This document shows positions 11,158 through 23,384 of a DNA stretch of 64,000 bases, piece after piece (the first letter of the stretch is position 1; each line of letters starts with the position of its first letter). The notes under the pieces are model-generated. The model was not told where the DNA came from. It saw only the letters and a list, made by a program, of their open reading frames with translations, and ran no database searches. This DNA is from Salvator merianae (taxonomy: Eukaryota; Chordata; Lepidosauria; Squamata; Teiidae): the NCBI GenBank assembly GCA_003586115.2, contig QVOM02000115.1:5554494-5618493 (forward strand). The letters run 5' to 3'. A program made the position numbers and the translations under genes.

Positions 11158-12285
11158 CTACAGCAGGCAGAGAAAAAGAGCATATTTCTACAGATCCTGA
11201 GTGTTTCACCCTTAACTAAAAGCAACTAATTGTCTTCCGACATCCTGTCAAAATAAAAACAATTGTAGCTGCAAAGATGAGCATGGAATAAAATCGTCTC
11301 TGCACCTATGGAAGGATAGTGTTTCACAAACTGCCATGGAAGATCGTGCACTAAGAGGCTGGCCAAATCCCTCCTCCATGGTAGCAGAGCACAGCAACCA
11401 CTGTGGCCAATGCAGAAGGCTTATTAGCAAGAAATCAGGAAATCTAGAGTTCTTGAACCTTGCAGGAAACTCTACATTTCCCAAGCGGAATAAAGATTTC
11501 ACAAAGGCATAGCTATTTTTCAAGCCGTCTCTGTGACTAGCTTCTTTTCCAACAGCATTCACAGTTTTGAATAGACTTCTTCAAGGGTTAGAGCCGAGAG
11601 GACCTATGGCCCCTCACACATTATTTGACTCCAATTTTCACCATAGCTCCAGCAATGAAGTTCTCTAGCATCAGTCCATTTAGTTTAGCAGGATAAAGCA
11701 GGACACTCTTGTAGTTTTTGCCATCAGCATTTGGCAGGCAGTTGTCAAGGTTAATAGCAGCTATTGCCCCACAGATTTGTTGAAGGGTCAATCCATACTT
11801 AGGTAGGATGGAGATGGTAAGGAATGCTCATACTCAAATTGGGCGATCCTCCTCTTCCTATGGCAAATTTTCCAATAGGCTAAGAATGAGATAGCTAAGG
11901 ACTACAGAGTTGGAAAGGTACAGTTTATACAAGCTTTATGCGGGCAATATCCAGTTCCTTGTGAATGCCGGGTATTGATTCTGTAAATTTTGTCACAATG
12001 CACAGAACAAAGCACAGTCACTACGATTTGCCTCCTGCACCCCTGAGCTGAGTGAAATGGTTTTAAAACCTTTAAAAAGCCCTTTGAGTTTGTTATAAGC
12101 CTCACATCTTGTGACATCTCTTTATTGCTGGAAGGCCTATCTTAACTTACTTTGGTTTCTAAGCATGTTGCTGACACCAGTAAAGAAATGGGAAGTGCCA
12201 AACAGACTGAAACAACAGAGTAGAAATGCAAGGCAGCATCTACCAGGCAATACCAGACACAGAATGAGCAAAAAAAACAACTTAC
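11158..12285 (-). other. NRP2 intron 5 (1.1 kb)
   Basis: The shortest intron in the window, between the CUB2 and b1 exons. No repeat or RNA gene was recognised in it. Confidence 0.85.
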
Positions 12286-12441
12286 TCTCTGGCACCTCCT
12301 GCTGGACCAAGTAATAGCGAGCAGAGAAGCCATCTTTTGCTACTGCCAAATCTGTGTGGAACGTGAGTGACAAGATGCCAGTAGTTGAGCGGATGTCTGA
12401 AGGGGTTTTTGTGCCACAGTACCTGCCAATCAAAGGGCCAA
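12286..12441 (-). CDS. NRP2: NRP2 exon 5: C-terminal part of CUB2 (a2 domain)
   Basis: This 156-nt exon encodes VGPLIGRYCGTKTPSDIRST, then TGILSLTFHTDLAVAKDG and FSARYYLVQQEVPE. It carries the last CUB2 cysteine (RYCG) and the GFSARY strand that closes CUB domains. The acceptor is ttctgttgcag and the donor is gtaagttg. It finishes one base into the asparagine codon that begins the linker to b1. Part of a2 lies near the membrane-distal interface that contacts semaphorin and plexin in NRP complexes. Confidence 0.97.
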
Positions 12442-12889
12442 CTGCAACAGAAACACACACAAAAAAGCACAATTTCATTCAAATCAAATGTATTGTTACT
12501 TTTTATACCATACTTTATCTAAGAAGATTCTGAAATGTGGAAAACTATGAAAAAAATCTTTAAATATTGCTATTGTGTGTGAGAGACAGAAAAGTATAGT
12601 ATCAACAACTGGATGTCCCTAATAAAGTTGTCCATTATTAACATCAGATTCCATGAAAACTCTTCCTTGTTCATATCATAGATACTTTCACAGCATTTTC
12701 TCAATCAACTAGCTATTAGTGACATGCAGCGTATCTGTAATCAAAACCTGAAAACTCATAATTCTAAGAGAATAAAAATTGTCTTCATATCCAAAGTCAG
12801 CTAAAAGAATAGTCCATTCTCAAGTTGTGAACAAACACTCAGAGAAGATAAAGGAAAAGGAATTTTAGGCCTCAGTGGAAATTAACCTG

Positions 12890-13440
12890 TCGGTTCCAGA
12901 TATCACTCAGTCAAAATCTTATCTTCCGACTTCTACTGATGTTCAGCTATCAGTGCAGTCAGTCCTATCTCAGACAGTAGAAATAACTCTATACCAGAAA
13001 CCTCTTCTGATTCTAGGACAACCACAGATGTGATGGTAGCCCAGGTAGCTAACAAGTTTTCTTCTAATGATGGAAATTTACATCTAATCACATCTTGTGA
13101 CTATCTCCAACTCAGCATCATCCTATCCTTAAAACAGTCTCCTGGAACGTGGCTGGCTGGGATAGTAAGCATTTTCTTAACTATTTAGATTCTTTTGATA
13201 TTCTGCTGTAAGAAATTTGGGCCACCCACCCTATACAATCAGATGGCTGTTCTGCCTTCGCTCTTAATCTCTTAAAGTCCAGCAAGGGTGGGTGCCCAAG
13301 TGCCAGCCTGGTCATCTTGATCTCTACTACTCTGATTGCTAATATTCATCAGTAGGATAACTATCCGAGCCTCTGTTCTGGGAATCTGAGAACTTCTAGT
13401 TTCATATTAGCATCAGGAACACTGGCAGTCCCATGAAGAG
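12890..13440 (+). mobile_element. LINE fragment with APE-type endonuclease domain
   Basis: In one frame from about 13138 the sequence reads SWNVAGWDSKHFLNYLDSFD, then ILL-stop-EIWATHP and further on SLVILIST. SWNVAGW plus a following E-x-W is the start of the apurinic-type endonuclease domain of non-LTR retrotransposons. An in-frame stop falls where the Gln of the usual LLQETW should be, so the copy is dead. The upstream part, rich in Ser and Thr codons, may be the end of ORF1 or a linker. The clade was not determined. Confidence 0.65.
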
Positions 13441-13574
13441 TCTCCCTGCAGCAAACTTGAAACAGAAATCCACTGAAGTTATTAGGTCACAAGACATTGT
13501 TTTAGTTCACCAACCCACATTCTGTCTTTTGCATCACAATCGCGCTGCTTAGACATGCATAGGATTGTGCACAG

Positions 13575-13933
13575 TAGAGATGTGCACAAACTAAAATCAT
13601 GTGTTTGGTTCACTATTGAACCAAACGCCTGTTTGTTCAGTTTGACAGTGAACTGGTTAATCAAACAAATGGTTGGTCACTTTCACTTTCAAACCGGTTC
13701 AAAAACAAGAAATAGCGTTTTTCTATTGAAAAAAAGCCCCTTTCAAGAGCAAAAACACAACAAATGTGAACTGTTTAATTGAATATTTTGTGTTCAAAAG
13801 TGTTGGTGCTGGTTTATTTCAACTGAATTTTTGGATATTTGAACAACTTAATATTCGGTTTGATGCAAACATTTGCAAACTAACTAGTTTGTTGTGAACT
13901 GTGAACCAACCAAATCAGTTCATCACATTTCTA
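13575..13933. mobile_element. hAT-type MITE with 8-bp target-site duplication
   Basis: A 359-bp unit begins tagagatgtgcacaaac and ends in the imperfect inverted copy of tagaaatgtgatgaac. It is flanked by gtgcacag on the left and gtgcatag on the right, an 8-bp duplication with one mismatch, as hAT transposition makes. The interior is full of short inverted ggtt/aacc motifs (ttggttcac, gaaccaaac, aaaccggttc). It has no transposase. Confidence 0.8.
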
Positions 13934-14808
13934 GTGCATAGTCATCTCATATTGTTTCTTATTTGTTGCATACAGTAAGATATGTGCATGCCATGGGAAA
14001 GCCTATCCCATACTTCAAATGCACCTACTGTTTGCCTGTTGGGCAAAACTATGGGTACCTCCAGACAGTAGGAAGAAATTGCAGTATCTTCTTTAGATCC
14101 CACTTCTCTTTGATATTTTTTTTTCTATGCTTGCTACCATCTGGATGCTTGGGAAGAGCAATGATAATGCGAAGAGATGGAAGATAGAGGTATGGAATCA
14201 ATATTATGAGAAGTCCAGCATTGTTGCTGCATTTTCCGTAATACCAATATATCAGATTTTTGATAACTAATCTGGGACTATATTGGGAATGCCATGGATA
14301 TGTATGGTATTTCTAGTACAGTCCCCGAAGGACTACAAGTTTTAATCTGCATCTGGAGGCATCCTATGACTGATGGATGAATAACACTTCCTTTGAAGAC
14401 TGCATTGAAAGTACTGAAATACACAATCCATTTTTTAAATTCTTACTTTGTGGCTATGAGGCTCTCTGAGACTAGAATGCCCTCTCTCTTTATCTAAGTC
14501 CTATTTTGTGATTTTTTTTTTGGTCTCCATGAACTGATTATATAAATCAGATTTTCAAAGGTCTAAATGCACTAAACCTGTTAATTGTGTAGTGTCAACA
14601 GAGGAAATAGAAGGGAACTCTGTCACTGTTCAATTTAAGTTCTGCCTACTGCTTAAGACCAGGCAACAATATATGAGATTGGATAGAGTCAGATCTTTAG
14701 CAATTTATGACCTTTACAGAATTCTGCAGACCCCAAATTGATGCAGTTAGCTTGAAAAATAGCCAGACAAGGAAGTGAGTGTTGGCGATACGTCGCTTTA
14801 ATCCTTAC

Positions 14809-15039
14809 CTTGAGGAATACCATCCCAGATGTCCAACCAATCATATTTGCAGTCTCCCTCCCCAATTTGCAAGGGGTCGTGCTCTAGGTCAAAGGTTAAA
14901 AACTGAAGGATGATCTCCATTTTTGGCTTGGCCATGATGGTGAAAGCACAGTCCAAATTGTGAGGATACTTATCAGGAAATCCTGGAGATTCGATAGTAC
15001 CATTTGAACTGGTGAAGTTTCTAGAACAATCTTCAGAGC
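14809..15039 (-). CDS. NRP2: NRP2 exon 4: N-terminal part of CUB2 (a2 domain)
   Basis: This 231-nt exon encodes GSEDCSRNFTSSNGTIESPG, then FPDKYPHNLDC, PKMEIILQFLTFDLEHDP and GDCKYDWLDIWDGIPQ. Three of the four CUB2 cysteines (EDC, LDC, GDC) are present. Two N-glycosylation sequons, NFT and NGT, sit close together near the start of the domain. The acidic FDLEHDP and YDW segments fit the calcium site described for neuropilin a2. The acceptor is tttactctag and the donor is gtaagg. The last base is the first base of a valine codon continued in exon 5. Open reading past the donor adds GKD and a stop, which is intron. Confidence 0.97.
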
Positions 15040-16895
15040 CTAGAGTAAAAGAGAAGGAGACCAAGACAAGATATTAACATACTGCATCATCAGCCACCTC
15101 ACCAGCAGTAGCCAGGCTGAGGGACATAATTCATAATTGTTTTTCAAAGCACTTAAATCTCTCATGCAGAAAATTGTTACAGCCCTGCAAAAGTATTAAT
15201 TATTAATACTACTGTCCCCGTTTTATTTTCCATCAGAGTGGCAATTAGCAAAGCAGTCTCCCCAAAGTGACACCTGAAGTCTAGCATCTTAAGCACAGTA
15301 AAATAAAAAAAAGGAAAAAAAAAAAAAAGGAAAATTGATAACCATGATTTCAACAATGCTGTAGTTTTGTTTGTGAAAGGAAAGGAGTATGTGGGATTCT
15401 ATCAAAAGGAGAAACAGAACTGCCTTTTTCAGTGGTGCACGTTAACCACCAGAAATGTAAGCTATTTGTATCCATAAGGAATGCTTTCTGATTGCCAGCA
15501 GTGCAGACAATATTACCACTTATTTAGTGATGACCCCAACACTGGCCTCCATTGTGCCACAGCCAGCTAAGTGCCTTCTATTTCTTGCCGACACAAGGTG
15601 CCTTGGGGAAGAAAGAGTCTGCGTACTGTTCAGGCTATGACTGCATTAAAATTATAGCTCTGTAGGGACCAGACAATTAACAATTGAATTCTCTAGCCTA
15701 CGGGTCTCTGGGAGGGGTGCGGTGGGGACAAAGAATGTTACGAGACCCTGTGGTTCTACTGCTCTAACAGAGTTAACTTCCACAACTGTTCCTATCTTTG
15801 ATTTTATTACTAAGATATTGCTCGAAAAAGACTCAATTCCAGGCTCTGAATACTGCCTGACACGTTGTTAACAATGAGCACCACAAAATGAGTGTTTGCT
15901 TGTGCTTTTAAAAAATGAAAACCAAACTTTCCTTGGCCTGAAAGGAGGATGGACAATGATGCTGGAGTAGATACAGAAATGTTGTTTAATTAGATGATTT
16001 CCAAAATCAGCAGGGTTTAATTGGATCCCTTTGCAGGATAAATTTAGATTGATCAGTTGAGATACAGCATCTAAAAACAAATAACTGAATTTGCTAATGC
16101 AATGTACTAGGTACTGCAGTGAATTGGCTTCTTCCTGGTCACCTTCTATTAAAAGAGTATTTAAAAGATTCTCTAAAAGGGGCTCTACAGACAAGATCCT
16201 GCACAGCCTTTATATACTATGGACCTTTTTGCACAGGGTGGTAGACCAGCCCGTGATCTGGACTAGTTCTCTGCTGCCTGCACATTGGTATGAAATACAA
16301 AGGTGCCAGCCTTCCTTAATATGGCCTGTCATAATGCCCCCCCCCCCCTTTAGTATGGCACCATAACCGTCTCCACTGGTAAAGCTATTAAATTAGTCTA
16401 CAACTGGACAATAAAGGGGGTGCAGACAGCACACTCTTGTAGGCTAGTACACCAGGCCTGGCATCTTTTTGGCAGTGCACCAGGAAACAGCATGTAAATT
16501 GTGCCACTCATCTGGGTATACCGCTGAAAAGGATGTGGCTATGAAATTAGGAGTGCAAAAAAGGCTTATAGAATTCCTTTCCTTTTTATCTGACAAGAGC
16601 AAGCAGGCCGCTGAGCCAGCACCGGTTCTTTGGGCTGTGCAAGATACCATGTCAGGCACTAGCTGCCAGTGCACTTAGAGGGAACCTCAGTGGGAAAGTG
16701 GGGCAGCAGCATCTCCAGAAGGCTCACGCTTTACCTACCTGAACCATGACTTGATACGCAATGGACCAGATCTCAATTTGGGCAGGTGAAAATGTGTCTT
16801 TCAGCTGTAGATATGCGTAACCTTCCTTGTCCCTTGGTACCAATCTGCAAGCCACTGCTGGATATTAAGTATTCGTGTGCTGTGCATCATATTAA

Positions 16896-17090
16896 GGGGG
16901 TAGCTATAGCTCAGTGGTAGAGCAAACTATCTGAAAAGCAGAGGGTTGCTGGTTTGATTCCCAGCCTCTCCACTGAAGTAGGCAATGGCAAATCCACTTC
17001 TGTATCACTCCCAATGAAACTACTTGGAAATGCCCATACAGTAAACCAGGAGCCAGCCATGACTTGATGGTACCCAACAGCAACATCATA
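16896..17090 (+). mobile_element. tRNA-derived SINE, Sauria/BovB-tail type
   Basis: The head carries a pol III A box (tagctcagtggtagagca, at about 16907) and a B box (ggtttgattccc, ending near 16962). A body follows with ggcaatggcaaatccacttc. The tail, agccatgacttgatggtacc then caacagcaacat, resembles the tail shared by Sauria SINEs and squamate BovB LINEs. It is the best-preserved copy in the window. Confidence 0.8.
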
Positions 17091-17984
17091 TCGTATTCCT
17101 GTATTTTGTTAATTTCAGGACATTAGACCCTGAGATGGAGGTGGCTGGGAATCTCATAACAAGTAAATAATCAATAAATAATACTCTAGAATTAACGTAC
17201 TCTAATAAATTATCTGCAGATTATATGCATTTGAATTGCTTAGGTGTGTTCCAAGAAACCCACACTGGCCCTTTTCAAACATGATGATAACCAAGGCATT
17301 TACTGTGTCTGGCCACACTGGCCTGAAGCTATTATTGAAAAATTTCTTTGTTCTGAGCTATTCTCTTATCACAAGTGGAATCCTGTGAAAGAGATTGTTC
17401 AGTACTGTTTCTGAATAAATGTGACTGTAGAAAAGCATGTATATGTACCAGCTGCACCCACATAGTGTAATTCCAGCATGCAGTTTGCAAAGTCAATGCC
17501 ATGTCATGCAGTTCAAACACCATTCACAGTTTTCACGGCATTTGCACAAATGCATTTAAGTGTGAGCAGATTTATTGTTCTTAAGAATCTGACATTATAC
17601 TCGGAGAGAGGGTGATCCAGCCCCCAGTTATATCTGACATAATCTTAGGCAAAAGAAAAATAGCATAACAAGCCCTGGAAAAACACTTTGAGTGGAGGCT
17701 TCCTACCCACCCACCCCGGCTCCCATCCTGTTGATCAACAGCAGAATGTCTTTGACAAATCTAATAAATAAGACTAGAATAATTTCTGGACCAATGGCTA
17801 AAAAATAGAAAATTTATAACTGACGCTAAGCTGTCACGTGCCTTCAAACCAGGTTTACAGAGAATCAAGTTGCTTTGCAAAAAGGAAGAGCAGAACGTCT
17901 TATTTCCTTGTTTTCCTTCCTTTTTGGTGAGGACCTCCTAGAATCCCCACCAAAAAAGTCATTTTTAAACCTTGTTTTATGCAG

Positions 17985-18085
17985 GTTTTTCTGGGCCTTC
18001 ACAGGCCTCTTATAGTATTGTTGTGAGGATAAAGGAGAGGAGGAGAGAATAGCAGGGGCTCTTAGAAAGGCAAAATATAAAAATA
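17985..18085 (+). mobile_element. Possible CORE-SINE 3' portion
   Basis: It reads attgttgtgaggataaagga followed by a gga-rich block and a caaaatataaaaat end, like the 3' half of reptile CORE/MIR-type SINEs. It is short and degraded. Confidence 0.4.
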
Positions 18086-19159
18086 CAACTACAGTACATT
18101 TATGGTGGCATAAATCTTCCATGTGTTTCCATCCAAGAGGCTAGCAATGGAATGTGGGCAGGCAGCTGAGTCCTGTGACCAAGAGCCCTTGCTTCCTTGT
18201 GCAACTCCAGCCAAGCCTCTCCGAGAGCACTCAGAAACGCTGTCTCGCTCGCCCACGCTTGCAGGCACAGAACAAGCCTATTTGTATTTTTCAAAAATTC
18301 TCATCCCCACACACACCAATCTGACAAATATTTAGACAGAGCCAATTTAAAAAGTCTTCTGATTAGCTTTTTATTTTCCCCAAGAATAGTTCTGTATTAA
18401 AAAGGCATTATGAATAGTTCCTCTCATATGAAGCTCGAGAGGCGCCCGGCTTGTTCCCTTGATGGCACTGCCAACAGCAGCCTGTTTAAGCCAGCCTTAC
18501 ACCAGTTACAAAACCCATGGCTTCTCAAAAAGAGAAAACACAAGGCTATTGATCAGGGCTTGAATCACAAATTCACAGGAGAAGGGGGGAAGAAAGAAAA
18601 AGAGGGAGGGAAGGAGGGAGGCAGACCTCTTTTGCAAGAGAGGACAATTTTTGCTTAACCTAGACTTTAACAAGCTTTTTATATATACCACAGAGAAATG
18701 GTATACTGTTTGTAGTTCTAGAGTACATGAGTTCTTTTAATGAAGAAGCCTGCTTTCTGTGCCAAGGCAGAAAGCAACATACAATGTTAAGACACCACTA
18801 ATATGCTTTTACCTTCTTGGAACTGTTGATGAAACAGATTTGGAAGGGAAGTGACACAAAAGAGGTGAAGGAACTTAAAAGATAGTATACTGAAAACAAG
18901 AAATGAAATAAAATGAAATAAGAATATTATTTTCTATGGCCAGGATAAGGACATTAAATTTTTTCGCCCTGAGTGGAAAAAGGTGAAAGTAACCAGTTCC
19001 TTCCAGAAGCAGTTATGTTGCACCATACTATTTCCCCACAGTAGCAAAAGATGGAAACAAGCTAATCCAACAGTTGTGTTGAAGCTCTGCAAGTCTCAGC
19101 AGAAGGTGGCCAACATCCTGCCCTGTTTGAGATTCCGAATAAACAGACCTAACTGTAAG

Positions 19160-19710
19160 AAAGAATAAATTGTTGCTTTCACAGATGAAGATTCATAGGG
19201 GTAAAAGTTTAGTACAAGCTACAAGGATGGTGCTTGTGGTCAGATGTACTCATGTTTATGCTACAAGATGTTGCATGTGGTTAAATGTACTACCGCTTAA
19301 ACTATGTATGTAATAAGAACAAAGAAGACAGAATAGCAGGATATAGCTTGTGGTGGACACACAAACAGCTTTAGCATGCTTGAACTGTATAAGGGAGAAA
19401 ACAAACAGGAGTAAAGGGGTTAGACAATGTGAGGAGTGGGAGATGTAAACAGGGGAGGGGATTCACGTGTTATACTTAGGCACTTCGGATACGTTGTGAA
19501 CCTCTAAGTACCTAATCAATGGGGACAGAGGGAGGGACTGAGCAGCCGTGCTTAGGGAATAAAAGTTGGATGTTTCAGTTACTTGGGTGTGCCTACGTGC
19601 TTAGGACACCCGTTCTGACAAGAATGTACTTTTAATAAAGCTTATGCTACTTTACCAACTTTGTTCACAAGGTATTCTATTCAGAGTTTCCAAGACCCGT
19701 GTATCTCTCA
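19160..19710 (+). mobile_element. Endogenous retrovirus LTR (ERV1/gammaretrovirus-like)
   Basis: This stretch of about 550 bp has the order of an LTR. There is a long U3-like region, a TATA-like aataaaa at 19558-19564, an R region with the polyadenylation signal aataaa at 19634-19639, and a U5 ending in tctctca at 19710. A proline-type primer binding site starts three bases later. The left edge is approximate because no target duplication was found. No gag, pol or env follows, so it is a truncated provirus or LTR plus leader. Old and non-coding. Confidence 0.65.
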
Positions 19711-19713
19711 AAA

Positions 19714-19731
19714 TGGGGGCTGGTCCAGGAT
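19714..19731 (+). other. Retroviral primer binding site, tRNA-Pro type
   Basis: The 18 bases starting tgggggctggtcc agree with the tRNA-Pro primer binding site of murine leukaemia-type gammaretroviruses at about 16 of 18 positions, as I recall that sequence. The position just after the LTR end is correct. About 80 bp of leader-like sequence follow before a CCTT microsatellite interrupts. Confidence 0.7.
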
Positions 19732-19808
19732 TCTAATCATCAGAGACACCGAGTCAGTGGCTAAGAACAGAGGAAGACGCGTCCCGTTGAATTCAACAGC
19801 CTAACTTA

Positions 19809-19856
19809 CCTCCTTCCTTCCTTCCTTCCTTCCTTCCTTCCTTCCTTCCTTCCTTC
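19809..19856 (+). repeat. (CCTT)n microsatellite
   Basis: About 12 uninterrupted cctt units sit directly downstream of the retroviral leader. Confidence 0.97.
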
Positions 19857-21309
19857 TGTTGCAAGCTAAGATGGACATAAATTTGGCTATACAAACCAAG
19901 GTTGGAGCCAACACTCTCAATGCATTTCATTTTGGTATTATATTAGGGGGAGCGCATTGGGGATGGCTCAAGTTAGCGTTTTTTTGTTTTTTTTTTACTT
20001 TTATTTATATAATTTCTGTACTGTCCTTCACTGTAGACTCAGGTAGTTGTAGCTAGGAACCAGATGAGGAATGCCTCATTCACATCATTGAACAGTTCAC
20101 TGAGAGGCCCATGGAATGCTGTGTCTGCATGGGACAAGGTACTGGAGTGGGCCCTGGTGCAAAGGTAATCCCGGAGACTACTCCAAAGCATTCTCTCAAA
20201 TATTCCATGCCCTAGACCATTCCAGCCTTTCATTGTTCAGGCAGTTTGTCCAATCTACCAGTGCATGGAGCCTGGCACCATTTTAATTCCTTCCTTCAAC
20301 AAATCAAGATGATACCCATACTCAATTGGAGCTGAGGCTGCATCTCTACCTGCCTTCTCACACACAGAGATGGATGAGTTAAATTTATTGTGCTCCTCCT
20401 GCCCAGTTGAAGTTAGAGGGGATGTATTTTGCCAGAGTTTCTTCCTACTTGGAACCAGGCCCTTGTGGGTAAGATCAACTGAACTAAATCATCCAACAAC
20501 TTCAGCCTTCTTTGTGCACATAATCAGCCAGATGACTAAGCCACAGAGAATTCCTTGGTTGGCAATGCTAACACTTTCTAAGAGACTAGAAAGCAGTTTA
20601 GAAAAGAAAAGCGCACAAGTAAATTTATCGTAACTTGAAGCATGATTTAGGTGTTTCCCCCGCTTTAAAGAAGCAAAAAGCCAAGGTGAAAATAGAGAGC
20701 TTCTGTCTACTACCTCAAAGTTCCTCTTTTCTTTCATCAAAAAAATCATGTTTCCTTACAGTCTCCCAGTCATGCAAAACCAAACGTAGCCCTTCTTAGC
20801 TTGAGCAAGGGTGCTCTCTGGGTACCAGCACTGTCAATCAATCAACCAACCAACAGTGCAATAACCCATGAGCCTCTGGATAAAGGTCCACACTGCTTGG
20901 CATTCAGGGGGACTCAATGCCACCTAAAGGGCCACTACAGCCTGTAGAATGCTCCAAACAACCCAAATTCACCCAAGCTCTGTGCTGCACAGCTACCTCG
21001 CTTCTCATTTTTTAAAACAATGTTGGAGCAAGGAAGGCGGTGAGGCTGGAAGTTGGACAGTGGCAACTGCAATAACTAGTACAAGCTGCAATGGCATTAG
21101 TGACAATAGGACACTTCCACAGCAACAGTTGTGGCCACTTGCAACAGGGGACCCAATGGCATTGGAGGGAGGGAAGCACCCCAGCATGGTTCATTCCTTC
21201 TGACTACATCACTGCAAGCAAGGTACATGGAGAGAAGATAATCCAGCACAATCAAAGCACACGTAGACACTTGGTTGAGGAGGAAAAGGTATCTTCACTG
21301 AACACTGAC

Positions 21310-21491
21310 CTGTTTTGTAGATCTCATATCGCAAAGAAAATCCAGCACCTTGGCGGGCGTAGTCTGAAGTAAATTTAATATACAGAGAAGGCCCTGATGA
21401 AGTGATGGTAGGAGGAGCAATATTTCCACAATGCTTGCCCAGAAGATCAGCAGTTTCGCTGTCCCCATCATGTATCTCAATAAAATCGTAT
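21310..21491 (-). CDS. NRP2: NRP2 exon 3: C-terminal part of CUB1 (a1 domain)
   Basis: This 182-nt exon completes the split lysine codon and reads KYDFIEIHDGDSETADLLG, then KHCGNIAPP, ending in SDYARQGAGFSLRYEIYKT. It holds the fourth CUB1 cysteine (KHCG), and its acidic YD and DGD residues match positions used for calcium binding in cbCUB domains. The acceptor is ccaaatgacag and the donor is gtcagtg. The splice ends one base into the glycine codon finished by exon 4. Compared with the mammalian protein as I recall it, His replaces Arg in IEI(R/H)DG and Tyr replaces Phe near the end; both are mild. It lies 36 kb from exon 2. Confidence 0.97.
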
Positions 21492-23384
21492 CTGTCATTT
21501 GGGTGGAAAACAAAACAAAATTCGGAGCAATTTAAAGAGAAAATCTAGATAAAAGTCTCTTCATCTTTTGTTAGGCATCTCACATTTTACATATGAAACA
21601 GCACTCACTTTTCTATTAACCTTTTCTCTAGGTTTGACCCTCTACATAGGAAGTAAACATCATCTTTTAATTCAGAAGATTTTTCACTTTTTCATCATCT
21701 AACCCCCTCAAATTAAATTACACTGATCCTTCAGACAGCTTGATACCAACAAAGATTTTGTGAAATGTTCACTCCTGCTTGTTCATTCAAAACACTTTAT
21801 TATAGGAACATTTAGGTTCCTTAAGCACCACGGCAAAGAAACATTCACAACTATAACCTCTGAAATACAAACAGCTGCCAGAGTATTCTGCTTTTCTCGG
21901 AATCCTTAACATCTACACATCCATGTACCGTTGTGAAATTATGTGTGTTCTTGAGGAGTGTAGGTGCTCACTGAGCTTCTGTCCTGGCAAGAATAAGTGG
22001 TTCCTAAAGTGCTGTATAGGTAGAACAGGAAGAAATAATGTGACAGTGCTTTCATTTGGTCTTCTGGCACACTGTTGCCACTGCAGGCACAAACCTACCT
22101 TTTCCGCATGCTTCAGCACTGGCAAACTGGGCTGGTTTTCCAAAGAACAGGAAACGGCTGAGTTTTGGTGCCATTTGCTGTATTTGAGGAAACATGCCCA
22201 GCTGGAAACATTGTAAACTTGTGTTTGGAAATGCATGAGTATTTTAATTCTCATATTTGGTCTACAAAGGCTCTCTTCTGGTACCCAAGAAAGCCTTTAA
22301 GCTTTCTGAATTGGTCTGGTAATGTCTACACAAGACAAAGATTTTGTGTGGATATTTAATGAGTCTTTATAATTTCCATTCTTTTCTTTTCTGTAGGCCT
22401 AACATACCCAAATAGGAATATGTTTGTTTCACTAAATTGATCTTTGCCTCCTTTCCAAAAAGATACTATAAAAAAATTTTTTTTTTTAAAAAAAGATCAA
22501 ATATCAAGCTGAAGACTGTTATAACAGGGAAAAATTGTGCCATCTTTTATAAATGCCATGAATAAATAATTAATAGTGTAAAGTGAAAGCAATAGAAGAG
22601 CTATAAGCAAAACACACATATTATTTTCATTATCTAACATAAATTTATCTGGCATCCTTCCTGTATCTTTCACAGAAGGAACACTTGATCGTGATCAATA
22701 ATTTCCTTATCCTGCTTTAAATAAAGCATGGGCAAGCATTCAAACTTGAAAAGCAACAAATCCTGGGAAAAATATAATCCCCTGTCTATTCTTCTGGATG
22801 AATCTTTTAAATATATAAAACAATTAAAACAATTTCCCAGTTCTTTCCAGTTTTAAAACCAATCCCCTCTCAACCCCTAGCGTAACAAAAATACAGCCAA
22901 AGACTGGAGGTACTGAGCAGTATGTATTTTAATTCACAGATTACAATCTACTGTTTAAATGTATATTATCTAACTAGCTGTCCAATCTAGCTGAAAAAAA
23001 AAAAAATCTACGAAGGAAGAAAGGGGGTCTTGACTTGGCTCATTCATACCCATACCTTGTTGTGCAATTGATGTGCCAATATTAAAAAAAAATCCCTTCC
23101 TCTGACCTCTGACAAATGGCACACAACATTTCCATTGCACTGCACAAAGTTTACACTTCCCCATCCCAATCTGCATGAATATATTGACAAGTACTTATAC
23201 TGAAGTGGTTCCATGATGCTACCCCATCACTGCAATACTTCTAGTACAAAACTGGGTCACAGAAATCCTTCTGCAGAGCAGAATGGAACCAAGGAGTTCA
23301 CTCTCCATTAGCATTATGCATAAAAGACTCTTCGCAGCCACTGCATTTTTTTGCCTTTGTACTCGGTATTTATGTTGAATATTT

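Larger units (their letters stand above)
12442..14808 (-). other. NRP2 intron 4 (2.4 kb)
   Basis: Contains a LINE endonuclease-domain fragment on the plus strand (about 12890-13440) and a complete-looking hAT-type MITE with target-site duplication (13575-13933). The remainder, 13950-14808, is AT-rich with no clear feature. Confidence 0.85.
15040..21309 (-). other. NRP2 intron 3 (6.3 kb)
   Basis: Contains a tRNA-derived SINE (16896-17090), a probable CORE-SINE end (17985-18085), an endogenous retroviral LTR with primer binding site (about 19160-19730) and a CCTT microsatellite (19809-19856). Other parts (15040-16890, 18100-19150, 19860-21300) show nothing I can identify. Confidence 0.85.

Noticed and set aside
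16907..16962. A functional tRNA gene
   Set aside because: The A and B boxes are present, but the acceptor and anticodon stems do not form and a SINE body and tail follow.
21913..22254. Overlapping 113- and 97-codon frames on opposite strands as a nested gene
   Set aside because: Both are cysteine-rich chance translations of the same segment without a start context, polyadenylation signal or domain.
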